6,628 bases of DNA. Origin: Chloroflexota bacterium (GTDB taxonomy: Bacteria > Chloroflexota > Anaerolineae > Fen-1058). Made by a program: the position numbers and the translations under genes. The stretch covers positions 1 to 6,628 of the forward strand of contig JACRBO010000854.1 of NCBI GenBank assembly GCA_016219235.1. Direction: 5' to 3'. The notes beneath the pieces were generated by a model. The model did not search any database and was not told where the DNA came from. It worked only from the letters and a program-made list of their open reading frames with translations. Positions 1 through 6,628 of the stretch are shown piece after piece (position 1 is the stretch's first letter; each line of letters opens with the position of its first letter).

Positions 1-1402
1 ATTGACCGGTCTCGGCTGCTTTGCCGACTACGCCGTCGCCCATAGGCAGCTGGTGTCCAGCCTCCAGCATCTTATGGCCCGTTTCGCCATAGCCTTCTAC
101 CAGGACCACGGCCTCTTTGGCCGGATCGTAGCGGAAGATCTGAGCGTGGTAGTAATTGAAGCGCTCTTTTGTCAGGGTCACTACACGCTGAAAGAGATCG
201 CTCAACTCCGGGGCGGCGGCGATTTCCTGCGCCACCTGCCGCGAGATTTCGACCTGCCGGCTGCGCCGCTCAAGAGAATCGCGAATGGATTGTTCGAGCG
301 TTTTGCGCTCAGTGATGTCGCGGACGGTGGCCTGCAAGACCCGCTGTTTGCCAATGTCAACCGCCGACAACAACACTTCAGCCGGAAAATCCTCGCCAGT
401 GGTCCGGCGGTGTATCCACTCGAAGCGATCGTGGCCCTGCCGATAGGCAGCCTGGATGTGCGCTTGAGCCGCCGGCAACGATTCCTGTCCGTCCGGCTGA
501 TGTGGCGGGGATACATTGGCCGGATGGACGGCCGTGAATTCTTCCCTGGTCGTGAAGCCAAACATTTCCAACGTGCGGGGGTTGCAGTCGAAGAAGCCCT
601 GCTCATTGAGGAGCATGACGGCATCATTGGTTCCTTCGTAAATCGCCCGGAGCCGCTCCTCGCTGTTTCGCAGATTCTCTTCGGCGCGCTTGCGCCCGGT
701 GATGTCACGCACCGAACTTGCGCGGACGGTTTTTTCGCCGTGCTGGTAAGCACGGGTCGAGGTCTCGACCGGGAAAACTGAGCCGTCTTTGCGGATGCAT
801 TCCACCTCGTAGGGGTGCACATCGTCCAGCTGCATCTTCTGCAGAACCAGGGCCCGCGATTCGGACACGATAAAGTCCAGCAGGTTTCGACCGACGATCT
901 CCGAAACAGCCGAGTAGCCGAATAAGGCCAGCGTGGCCGGATTCACATCCAGAATCTTGCCCTGCTCATGGAATAGCAAGCCTTCTTCAGTCGCGGCTGA
1001 GAAGCGGCGGAATCTCTCTTCGGATTGCTGCAAACGCTCCGCCACCAGCTGCCAGACGGCCGCCTGGCTGCGATTAAGGGCTTGCCAGAGAAACGTACTG
1101 GCTTCAACGGACTCAATCAACGGCACCAGGATTTCTTCAGGCACGATCAGGGCTGCCTGGAACCAGTCGATTTCCAGGCCTGCGGCCGCCCAGTGCGCGG
1201 CTCGCTGTCGGACATAGTGAACTAATTCTTGCGAATCGCCAACCGTCAGACACTTAGCAACGAGACCTAGAATTTGGCGTTCAAGATCGCGCCGCGCCGC
1301 GGCTGGAAAATTGACATAGCCCGGCATGGTTTGCAAGCGCTCGTCGTACTGATCGACCAGCGTATCAAGGTGTGCCTGAATGGCGTTCGCCAGTTGTTGC
1401 AT
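1..1402 (-). CDS. PAS-PAS-GAF sensor protein, N-terminal 467 residues (3' end outside window)
   Basis: This frame is open from the ATG at 1402 to the left edge, with no stop in 467 codons. Residues 1-125 look helical, with MPGYVNFP, RQRAAHWAAAGLE and long amphipathic stretches, and resemble the RsbRD-type N-terminal sensor domain (tentative). PAS 1 spans about 127-237 (SEERFRRF, LDVNPATLALFGYS, VRDITGRKRAEE) and PAS 2 about 247-368 (SEERLRAIYEGTNDAV, RDITERK). A coiled coil leads into a GAF starting near 385 (FNYYHAQIF, LEAGHQLPMGDGVVG), which is cut by the edge. There is no signal peptide or membrane helix, so it should be cytoplasmic. The start lies 1 bp after the preceding stop with AGGAGG upstream, so translational coupling is likely. 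Such PAS/GAF arrays usually end in a histidine kinase, an SpoIIE phosphatase or a further GAF; none is visible here. It would be the best candidate for the operon's output protein, by inference only. Confidence 0.93.
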   Translation of the reverse strand, partial: MQQLANAIQAHLDTLVDQYDERLQTMPGYVNFPAAARRDLERQILGLVAKCLTVGDSQELVHYVRQRAAHWAAAGLEIDWFQAALIVPEEILVPLIESVEASTFLWQALNRSQAAVWQLVAERLQQSEERFRRFSAATEEGLLFHEQGKILDVNPATLALFGYSAVSEIVGRNLLDFIVSESRALVLQKMQLDDVHPYEVECIRKDGSVFPVETSTRAYQHGEKTVRASSVRDITGRKRAEENLRNSEERLRAIYEGTNDAVMLLNEQGFFDCNPRTLEMFGFTTREEFTAVHPANVSPPHQPDGQESLPAAQAHIQAAYRQGHDRFEWIHRRTTGEDFPAEVLLSAVDIGKQRVLQATVRDITERKTLEQSIRDSLERRSRQVEISRQVAQEIAAAPELSDLFQRVVTLTKERFNYYHAQIFRYDPAKEAVVLVEGYGETGHKMLEAGHQLPMGDGVVGKAAETGQ

Positions 1403-1403
1403 G

Positions 1404-4400
1404 TTACTCGCCTCCTGCCTTGCCCGCTGGATAATCATGGCCGGCAGTTACTGTGTGTTGACCAAAGCCTAACTGCACGCTGACGCCGCTCAGGCCGGTG
1501 ATGCGGTTGATTTCATTGATCGCCGTGTGCAGCACCGTCTCGAGTTCGGTTGACCGGTGAATCCTGTCCGCGGCGCCCGCGATGGCTTTCTCACGCCGGG
1601 CCGCGCGCTGGGTCTGATCGATCAGGCGGGCGTTTTCGGCGGCCTGAGCGACGTGCCCGGCGATTGAATCAAGCGTGGTACGCAGCTCATCATTCCACGC
1701 CGTCTGCGGTACCACCAGTCGCAGTGCGCCGATCGGAACATCACGCACTTTGATCGGTACGGCGATGCCCAGTTGACCGCGGCCATTTTGCGGGCGCGTG
1801 GCGATCTGACCGGCGGCCAGCGCCTCGCTCACTTCGGGCAGGGCGGTCTGCTGCGCCCGATCGGTGGTGCCGATCCAGCGGGCACTTGTGTTGGTCCGGC
1901 TGAGGGTGAAATCGCCCCACGCTTCGCCGGTGAGACGGCGATTGATCGTGTCGAGGTCGCTGAAGGCGCGTTGGGCCTGCTCGAACAGGCGCAATTTCTC
2001 GATAATGCTCACCGACTGGGCGGCCAGCGTCATGAGCAGGTCCACATCGCGCTGAGTGAACAGGCGCTGCCCGATGCGGTTGCTCACCGTAACCGTGCCA
2101 AATACCCGGCCCTGCGCGACGAGCGGCACGACGATCAATGCGCCGGTGCCATTCCGTTGGCGACGTTCCCGAGTTTCCGCCGGCTCGATCCCGTCATCGG
2201 CGCTGAGCGACAAGACGGGCTGGCCGGATTGGAACACCAGGCCGCTGATGCCGGAATTCAGCAATTCATACGTAGTCTCGTCATGATCGGCCACGTCTCC
2301 CACGGCCGCTCGCGCGGTGATCTGCTTTAGATCATGATCCACAATGTACACGGCCGTGCGGTGGGCCGCCACCAGGTCGGTGGCATACCGGGCCAGGTAT
2401 TGGCCGACCTCTTGAGCATTGCTCGCTTCGATGAGGGCGCGAATTGATTCGGCCAGGTTCTCGGCTCGTTGCAAGGCCACGCTGGTTTGCCTGAATTGCT
2501 CCGCGTTGCTCAGAGCCACTGCAATTTGATCTGCCATCGATTGCAGCACCGCGGCGCTGGCCCCGTCGAAGGCGGCGGCCCGTGTGGATTGCGCGTCCAA
2601 CGCGCCGAGAACGCGATCACCCACCATGAGGGGCAGGGCAATTTCCGATCGGGTGTCGGGCAACAACGGGTTCGCAAAACGCACGGCTTCCGTGCCCACA
2701 TCCAGCGCGATGTGAGCTTTGCGCTCGGCCACGGCCGAGCCGACCATCGAGTTGCCGCCAACTTCCAGCCGGTGATGTTTTTCTTTCAACGCGCGGCCGG
2801 CATCACCGGTAGCTTCACGCAAGACCGCATATTGGCCGGTTTCATCCAGGGTAAACACCGCGGCATAATACAGCCCGAAGCGATCGACAATCAGGTTCAC
2901 GATCTGGCTGAGCAGCTGATCGGTGTCCAGAATTGAGGCGGCGGCGCGGCCCACATCGGCGCTGGCCCGCAGTTCTTCGGTGCGGGACGCCACCCGATCT
3001 TCCAACGAACCGATCAAATCTCGTAACTGATTCGTCATGCCATTGAACGCGGTCGCCAGTGTGCCCAACTCGTCGTTGCGTTCGGCCACGGCCATGGCGG
3101 AAAAATCGCCTCCGGCAATTTGCCGGGCCGTTTCGGCCAGCCGGCCAATCGGGTTGGCGATGCTGCGCGTAATGGCCAGCGCTACGACAATCGACAGGGC
3201 CATGATGATCAGGGTGACGATGCCAGTGACCGTCAGGGTCAGGCCGGTGGAGCGATTGGTCTCGGCCAGATCCTGCTCGACGAGCAAGCCCGCTTGCAGT
3301 TCGGGCACCCAGCGATAGGCTCCGGCCACTGTCTGACCGCGATAGCCGATGTAGATATTCTGCCCGGATGGATTTGAGGAAGTGGCAAAGCGAGCGCTGA
3401 CGGTGTCAACGGTCTCCGTTAGTTTGCCCAGGCTGGGTTCGTTGAGCAGCTGCAATTGGGTGCCTACCAACAGCGTTTCACCGGTTGTGCCCAGGCCGGC
3501 GCGTACGGCCAGAATCTGATTGAGACGGGCGATACTGGCGCGGCCGGCTATCAACCCGATAGTTGCGCCCTGCACGTCAACTATGGGGCTGGCAGCCATA
3601 ACCCCGGCCTGATCCAGAGCCGGCACTTCGCCGGGCGGCGAGATATACGTGCGTTGCAACCCCATTATAAAGAAATCCTCGGCGTTGACGGATCGATCTT
3701 CGTGAGCGGGTTCGGTTGACAGGATGATGCGGCCGGTGAGATCGACGAGGATCAGCTCTTCAAAAGTCTGGCGCACAGCGAGTGTATCCTGGAGGCGGCT
3801 ACGCAGGCCTTGCGCGGAAATTCGATAGTCGATCGAGTCCGGTGATTGACTGAGCAGTGTCGGCAGATGACGGGTATCGGCATCCCGCGCAATCTCGAAC
3901 CGCAAATCGACCTGCAGATCGCTCAGCCAGTTATCCACCTGGGCCAATTTGAGCGTCACGAGTGCGCCCAGCTGATCGTACAGGCGCTGTTGCGAGGCGT
4001 TGGAGCTGATGAGGCCAGAGATGCCGCCCGCCGCGGCCACGGGCAGTACGACTGTTGCCGCAAAGGCGATCAGCAAGCGGGTACGAATTGTGCCGATGCG
4101 AAACGCCCGGATAGCGCGCGTGAACAGCCCGAGAATCAAGACAACGCCCGGGATAATGAACACATACGACAGGCCAGGGACACTGTCGATCGGCACTCGC
4201 GGGAACGGCTGCCACCAGGTGAGCAGAGCCACAAAGGCGACGAAACCCGCTGCCGCCATCAGCCAGACCCACCAACGTCGCGGACGTATGAGGTAGGCAG
4301 CCAGCAGAATCACCATCGGCGCGATCAGCGATTCCAGTGGTGACGCATCCTTCCAGCCCAGTTCGCCCACGCCAAATGCACAGAAGATGGCTATCAACGT

Positions 4401-4688
4401 CCAGTAACCGGCCGGGTCCAGCTTGCCGCGCTGCAAATACCGGCGGCCGACGACGGCGCTGCTCATGGCCGTTACGATCCCGATCACGTCGATCCACATT
4501 TGCCAGACGTAAGTCTGGGTCATCAATACCGCGTACGCTGCCAGGCTTAAAACACCCAGCAGCAGGCTCAACCGCAACACCCAATCGATCGCCGCTGCGC
4601 GATGCGGCAACAGCGTGACCCTGGTCTCATCCGGGTGAGGCTGCGTCGATGCTGGTGAATGAATCATGGTCTGTCGTTCGTCGGGCAT
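1404..4688 (-). CDS. Membrane receptor: 6TM-TM-Cache-TM-HAMP-GAF-GAF, no output domain
   Basis: Complete, 1094 residues. Six hydrophobic helices fall at about 36-56, 63-83, 94-111, 119-135, 139-157 and 170-190. Arg-rich loops after helices 2, 4 and 6 fit the positive-inside rule with a cytoplasmic N-terminus. Helix 7 (204-227) leads to an extracytoplasmic Cache-like sensor (about 228-480, with LVDLTGR, YISPPGE and GLGTTGETLLVG), followed by helix 8 (484-507), HAMP (508-560, with NPIGRL and NDELG), a coiled coil, GAF 1 (about 583-735), GAF 2 (about 745-905), the LTGEAW module (about 919-1028) and a partial GAF-like end (1031-1074). It presumably senses an external small molecule and passes the signal through HAMP to the GAF domains. 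No H-box, HATPase, GGDEF, HD or chemotaxis hairpin is present. The ATG at 4688 is chosen because GAGGAG lies 6 bases upstream. A GTG at 4721, directly after the previous stop, would add 11 residues but has no ribosome site. Domain calls are by eye, and the Cache subtype is less certain. Confidence 0.95.
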   Translation of the reverse strand: MPDERQTMIHSPASTQPHPDETRVTLLPHRAAAIDWVLRLSLLLGVLSLAAYAVLMTQTYVWQMWIDVIGIVTAMSSAVVGRRYLQRGKLDPAGYWTLIAIFCAFGVGELGWKDASPLESLIAPMVILLAAYLIRPRRWWVWLMAAAGFVAFVALLTWWQPFPRVPIDSVPGLSYVFIIPGVVLILGLFTRAIRAFRIGTIRTRLLIAFAATVVLPVAAAGGISGLISSNASQQRLYDQLGALVTLKLAQVDNWLSDLQVDLRFEIARDADTRHLPTLLSQSPDSIDYRISAQGLRSRLQDTLAVRQTFEELILVDLTGRIILSTEPAHEDRSVNAEDFFIMGLQRTYISPPGEVPALDQAGVMAASPIVDVQGATIGLIAGRASIARLNQILAVRAGLGTTGETLLVGTQLQLLNEPSLGKLTETVDTVSARFATSSNPSGQNIYIGYRGQTVAGAYRWVPELQAGLLVEQDLAETNRSTGLTLTVTGIVTLIIMALSIVVALAITRSIANPIGRLAETARQIAGGDFSAMAVAERNDELGTLATAFNGMTNQLRDLIGSLEDRVASRTEELRASADVGRAAASILDTDQLLSQIVNLIVDRFGLYYAAVFTLDETGQYAVLREATGDAGRALKEKHHRLEVGGNSMVGSAVAERKAHIALDVGTEAVRFANPLLPDTRSEIALPLMVGDRVLGALDAQSTRAAAFDGASAAVLQSMADQIAVALSNAEQFRQTSVALQRAENLAESIRALIEASNAQEVGQYLARYATDLVAAHRTAVYIVDHDLKQITARAAVGDVADHDETTYELLNSGISGLVFQSGQPVLSLSADDGIEPAETRERRQRNGTGALIVVPLVAQGRVFGTVTVSNRIGQRLFTQRDVDLLMTLAAQSVSIIEKLRLFEQAQRAFSDLDTINRRLTGEAWGDFTLSRTNTSARWIGTTDRAQQTALPEVSEALAAGQIATRPQNGRGQLGIAVPIKVRDVPIGALRLVVPQTAWNDELRTTLDSIAGHVAQAAENARLIDQTQRAARREKAIAGAADRIHRSTELETVLHTAINEINRITGLSGVSVQLGFGQHTVTAGHDYPAGKAGGE
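1411..1416 (-). promoter_or_regulatory. Ribosome binding site AGGAGG of the PAS-PAS-GAF gene
   Basis: Reads AGGAGG on the minus strand, 8 bases before the ATG at 1402. It lies inside the last codons of the membrane receptor gene, whose TAA stop (1404-1406) is 1 bp from this start. A consensus site overlapping the upstream gene's end supports coupled translation. Confidence 0.85.
1467..1955 (-). repeat. Paralogous C-terminal LTGEAW module, copy in the membrane receptor gene
   Basis: Partner of the unit at 4818-5321: LTGEAW, VPIKVRDVPIGALRL, GHVAQAAENARLIDQTQR, then AADRIHRS..LETVL and a final VSVQLG strand, followed by a short unrelated tail of about 20 residues. Confidence 0.7.
2484..2966 (-). 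repeat. Paralogous GAF unit, copy in the membrane receptor gene
   Basis: Partner of the unit at 5862-6344. It shares LYY, HHRL, IALDVG, NPLLP, TRSE and SMADQI/TMADQI with it at the same spacing. The domain boundaries are approximate. Confidence 0.75.
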
Positions 4689-4694
4689 GGCTGT

Positions 4695-4700
4695 CTCCTC
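4695..4700 (-). promoter_or_regulatory. Ribosome binding site GAGGAG of the membrane receptor gene
   Basis: Reads GAGGAG on the minus strand, 6 bases before the ATG at 4688. It decides the start: the upstream GTG (4721) and the in-frame ATG at 4715 have no comparable purine-rich site before them. It lies in the 33-bp gap between the two genes. Confidence 0.8.
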
Positions 4701-4721
4701 ATGACGCGGTCGCATACGCAC

Positions 4722-6628
4722 TCACGCCAGAGTTGATACGTGATCGAATTCGGCGGATTCGCCGTGACCGTTCGGTTGGAGATCGTGCTGGTGCTCAAGA
4801 TCGAGAGCTGAAGACGCCCCCAGTTGAATGCCGACATCCGTCGAGCCGGTGATGCGGGCGATCTCTTGCACGGCGGTCTGCAGAATCGTGTTCAGATCAC
4901 TGGCGCGGTGAATCTTGTCGGCCGCCTGGGCGATTTGTTGTTCGCGCCGGGCGGTTCGCTGCGTTTGCTCAATCAACCGCGTATTTTCAGCGGCCTGCGC
5001 CAGGTGCCCGGCGATACTGGTCGCCATCGCCCGGGCATTGTCGTCCCATTTGTTGGCCGCGGTGCGGAATCGCAAGGCGCCGATCAGTTGGCCGCGCAGG
5101 GCAATCGGAACGCTGATGAGGCAATCCCCATCGGTTGGCGGGATCTCCGCTTCGTTGGCGACGCGCTCCACAGTGACTTCACCGGCCGCCAGTTGTTCGG
5201 CCTGCTGGCTGCCAACCTGGCTCAGCCTGGGATCGTTGGCGTGCCAGATGACGGCGTCCGGCGAGCGCGTCTGCACATAGCTTTGCCAGGCCTCACCTGT
5301 CAGCTGGCGATTGAGCGCGTTCAGTTCTTCGACGGCGCGGCGCGTCTGTTCATACAGGCGGGCGTTCAAAATAGCGGTGGAGAGTTGGCTGGCTACGCCG
5401 GTCAGTAAGCCCATATGATCGCCGGTGTAAGCATCAAACTGATAGGTCTGCACGGACAACACACCGATGATCTCGTCACCGCGTTTCAGCGGCACATACA
5501 GCAGCGAAGCCGACGGTTTGCTGGCATTGCCGATCGGAACGGTGACGGTCGTCACGGCCTGCCATTCGTCACGCGGCACATTCTTCAAAATGGCTTCGCC
5601 AGTGCGAATGACCTGGCCGACGTGTGAGGCGGGCTTCAGCGTGGCCGGCGGCTCGCTGAAGCGTCGACCTTCATCGTAGACCAGCGGATATTCGACCTGG
5701 TCGGTGGCCGGATCGTACAGCGCCACGATAAACGCATCCAGGGGCAGCAAGTGCTGAAGGCTGTGATAGGCGGCTTCCAGCACCGGGACCAGCTCGATCT
5801 CACGCGACACTGCCCGCGTGATGTCGTTCAGGGCCGACATCTGCCGCACAGTCAACTGGGCCTGCTCAAACAGGCGCGCATTCTCGACGGCAGTCGTGAT
5901 CTGATCGGCCATCGTTTGCAGAATCGTGATGTCGTCGGTTGTGAAGGCGGCTGGCCGGGTCGATTGAATGGTCGCCGCGCCGATGATGCGCCCGCGGCTG
6001 ATGAGGGGCAGCGCCATTTCCGATCGGGTACTGGGCAGCAACGGATTATCGAAGTGCGCGGCATCGGCCCCGACATCCAGCGCGATGCGCGCCTGGCGAT
6101 GAATAATCGACCAGCCGATCATGGACGACTCGTCTACCCGCAGGCGGTGATGGGCTTGCAGCATCTTCCCTCCGGCCTCGCCGGTGCCCGCGCGCAAGTA
6201 GGCCCACTCGGCCTGTTCGTCCAGGAGGAAGGTTCCCACGTAGTAGAGGTTAAAGTTATCGCGCACCAGTTCGACCACGGTATTCAACAGCTCTTCCAGT
6301 TGCAAGATGGTGGACGAGGCGCGGGATACTTCGGCAGCGGTCTGTAATTGCACGGCGCGGTGCTGTTGTTGTTCAGACAGTGTGATGTTCTCAAGCGCCG
6401 CAGCCGCCTGTGCGGCGAGCAGTTGAGCGGCATTCTCGTCATCCTGGGTAAACGGGCGGCCTGGCTGAGAACGCATGACGCTCAACACACCGGTGGTCTG
6501 GCCCTGCCAGCTGATGGGCACCAGGAGTGCGGCGTTGAACGGCACGTCGGTGATGCGGCTGGCGTAGCCGGCCTGCGCCGGCGGACTGTCCAGGCGCAGG
6601 GGCAGGCCGGTGTTGGAGACCTTATCGG
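4722..6628 (-). CDS. Multi-GAF domain signalling protein, C-terminal 634 residues (5' end outside window)
   Basis: The reading frame is open through the right edge, so the start is not visible. A GTG at 6545 sits inside a GAF domain and is probably not the start. Numbering from the first full codon: end of a GAF domain (1-85), a coiled-coil linker, a GAF with LYY, HHRL, NPLLP and TRSE motifs (about 95-255), another GAF (about 262-427, containing ALYDPATDQ and GVLSVQ), then a divergent GAF-like module starting LTGEAW (about 436-555), and a closing stretch (558-603) that resembles the first helix and strand of a further GAF. GAF domains bind small ligands or mediate dimerisation; the ligand here is unknown. 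The visible part has a single Cys (502), no NKFDE cyclic-nucleotide motif and no catalytic output domain. It ends 33 bp before the next gene's start and is probably the upstream operon member. It is probably cytoplasmic in the visible part; a membrane or Cache N-terminus like its neighbour's is possible but unseen. The GAF assignment is firm, the role is inferred. Confidence 0.93.
   Translation of the reverse strand, partial: DKVSNTGLPLRLDSPPAQAGYASRITDVPFNAALLVPISWQGQTTGVLSVMRSQPGRPFTQDDENAAQLLAAQAAAALENITLSEQQQHRAVQLQTAAEVSRASSTILQLEELLNTVVELVRDNFNLYYVGTFLLDEQAEWAYLRAGTGEAGGKMLQAHHRLRVDESSMIGWSIIHRQARIALDVGADAAHFDNPLLPSTRSEMALPLISRGRIIGAATIQSTRPAAFTTDDITILQTMADQITTAVENARLFEQAQLTVRQMSALNDITRAVSREIELVPVLEAAYHSLQHLLPLDAFIVALYDPATDQVEYPLVYDEGRRFSEPPATLKPASHVGQVIRTGEAILKNVPRDEWQAVTTVTVPIGNASKPSASLLYVPLKRGDEIIGVLSVQTYQFDAYTGDHMGLLTGVASQLSTAILNARLYEQTRRAVEELNALNRQLTGEAWQSYVQTRSPDAVIWHANDPRLSQVGSQQAEQLAAGEVTVERVANEAEIPPTDGDCLISVPIALRGQLIGALRFRTAANKWDDNARAMATSIAGHLAQAAENTRLIEQTQRTARREQQIAQAADKIHRASDLNTILQTAVQEIARITGSTDVGIQLGASSALDLEHQHDLQPNGHGESAEFDHVSTLA
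4818..5321 (-). repeat. Paralogous C-terminal LTGEAW module, copy in the multi-GAF gene
   Basis: Runs from the LTGEAW motif through a GAF-like half (VPIALRGQLIGALRF, GHLAQAAENTRLIEQTQR) to a partial GAF start ending in VGIQLG. The same order of motifs closes the membrane receptor. The two copies differ most just after LTGEAW. Confidence 0.7.
5862..6344 (-). repeat. Paralogous GAF unit, copy in the multi-GAF gene
   Basis: Encodes the GAF domain with LYY, HHRL, IALDVG, NPLLP and TRSE motifs. It aligns without gaps over about 125 residues with the first GAF of the membrane receptor, roughly half identical by eye. At DNA level 6001-6029 matches 2626-2654 at 27 of 29 positions. This is an ancient domain duplication, not a mobile repeat. 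Confidence 0.75.

Noticed and set aside
2..781. Long plus-strand open frame (259 codons) and similar plus-strand frames at 1773-2330, 3846-4343, 4824-5408 and 5751-6347
   Set aside because: All lie antisense to frames with clear PAS, GAF or Cache motifs. Their translations show no recognisable domain and have the Arg/Gly/Gln-rich look of shadow frames in GC-rich DNA.
202..822. Minus-strand open frame of 206 codons
   Set aside because: It is Arg/Ser/Pro-rich low-complexity translation in a different frame from the PAS-PAS-GAF gene, which covers the same bases with clear domain motifs.
2626..2654. The 27/29 match to 6001-6029 as a mobile or recombination repeat
   Set aside because: It lies in frame at the same position of homologous GAF domains and encodes the conserved TRSE..ALPL motif, so shared protein ancestry explains it.
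1404..4688. Receptor as a methyl-accepting chemotaxis protein or histidine kinase
   Set aside because: Cache-HAMP architecture suggests either, but after HAMP there are only GAF-type domains. There is no chemotaxis hairpin, H-box or ATPase motif before the stop.
1404..4721. Receptor starting at GTG 4721
   Set aside because: The GTG directly follows the upstream stop and has no Shine-Dalgarno sequence. The ATG at 4688 has GAGGAG at ideal spacing.
4722..6545. Multi-GAF gene starting at GTG 6545
   Set aside because: The frame stays open to the window edge, and the 27 residues upstream complete a GAF domain (NTGLPLRLD motif region), so the true start lies outside.
1404..6628. Receptor and multi-GAF protein as truncated kinase pseudogenes
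   Set aside because: Both frames are intact over long distances and end at the same point of a shared C-terminal module, with a proper start and ribosome site for the next gene immediately after; this does not look like decay.

Overview
The window holds three genes, all on the minus strand and read from high to low coordinates. They form one tight block of GAF/PAS signal-sensing proteins. Nothing is encoded convincingly on the plus strand. There is no RNA gene, mobile element, CRISPR array or terminator that I can support. The DNA is GC-rich. The protein style suggests a Chloroflexota bacterium, perhaps Anaerolineae-like: chains of GAF domains with NPLLP..TRSE and a 'LTGEAW' linker module, and PAS-GAF proteins with an RsbRD-like N-terminus. 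That assignment comes from remembered family style, not from a search.

Layout in transcription order. (1) 6628-4722: the C-terminal 634 residues of a multi-GAF protein whose start lies beyond the right edge. (2) 4688-1404: a complete 1094-residue membrane receptor with six N-terminal membrane helices, a seventh helix, a large extracytoplasmic Cache-like sensor, an eighth helix, HAMP, two GAF domains and the same C-terminal module as gene 1. (3) 1402-1: the first 467 residues of a PAS-PAS-GAF protein that runs off the left edge. The gaps are 33 bp and 1 bp, and genes 2 and 3 each have a strong Shine-Dalgarno sequence, so co-transcription is very likely.

Genes 1 and 2 are paralogues over much of their cytoplasmic parts. 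Both end without any kinase, cyclase, diguanylate cyclase, phosphatase or chemotaxis output domain. Gene 3 may carry the output (for example a histidine kinase) further downstream, but this is not visible. A plausible but unproven reading is that the receptor (gene 2) and the multi-GAF protein (gene 1) feed signals into the gene 3 product by complex formation through their GAF domains and coiled coils.
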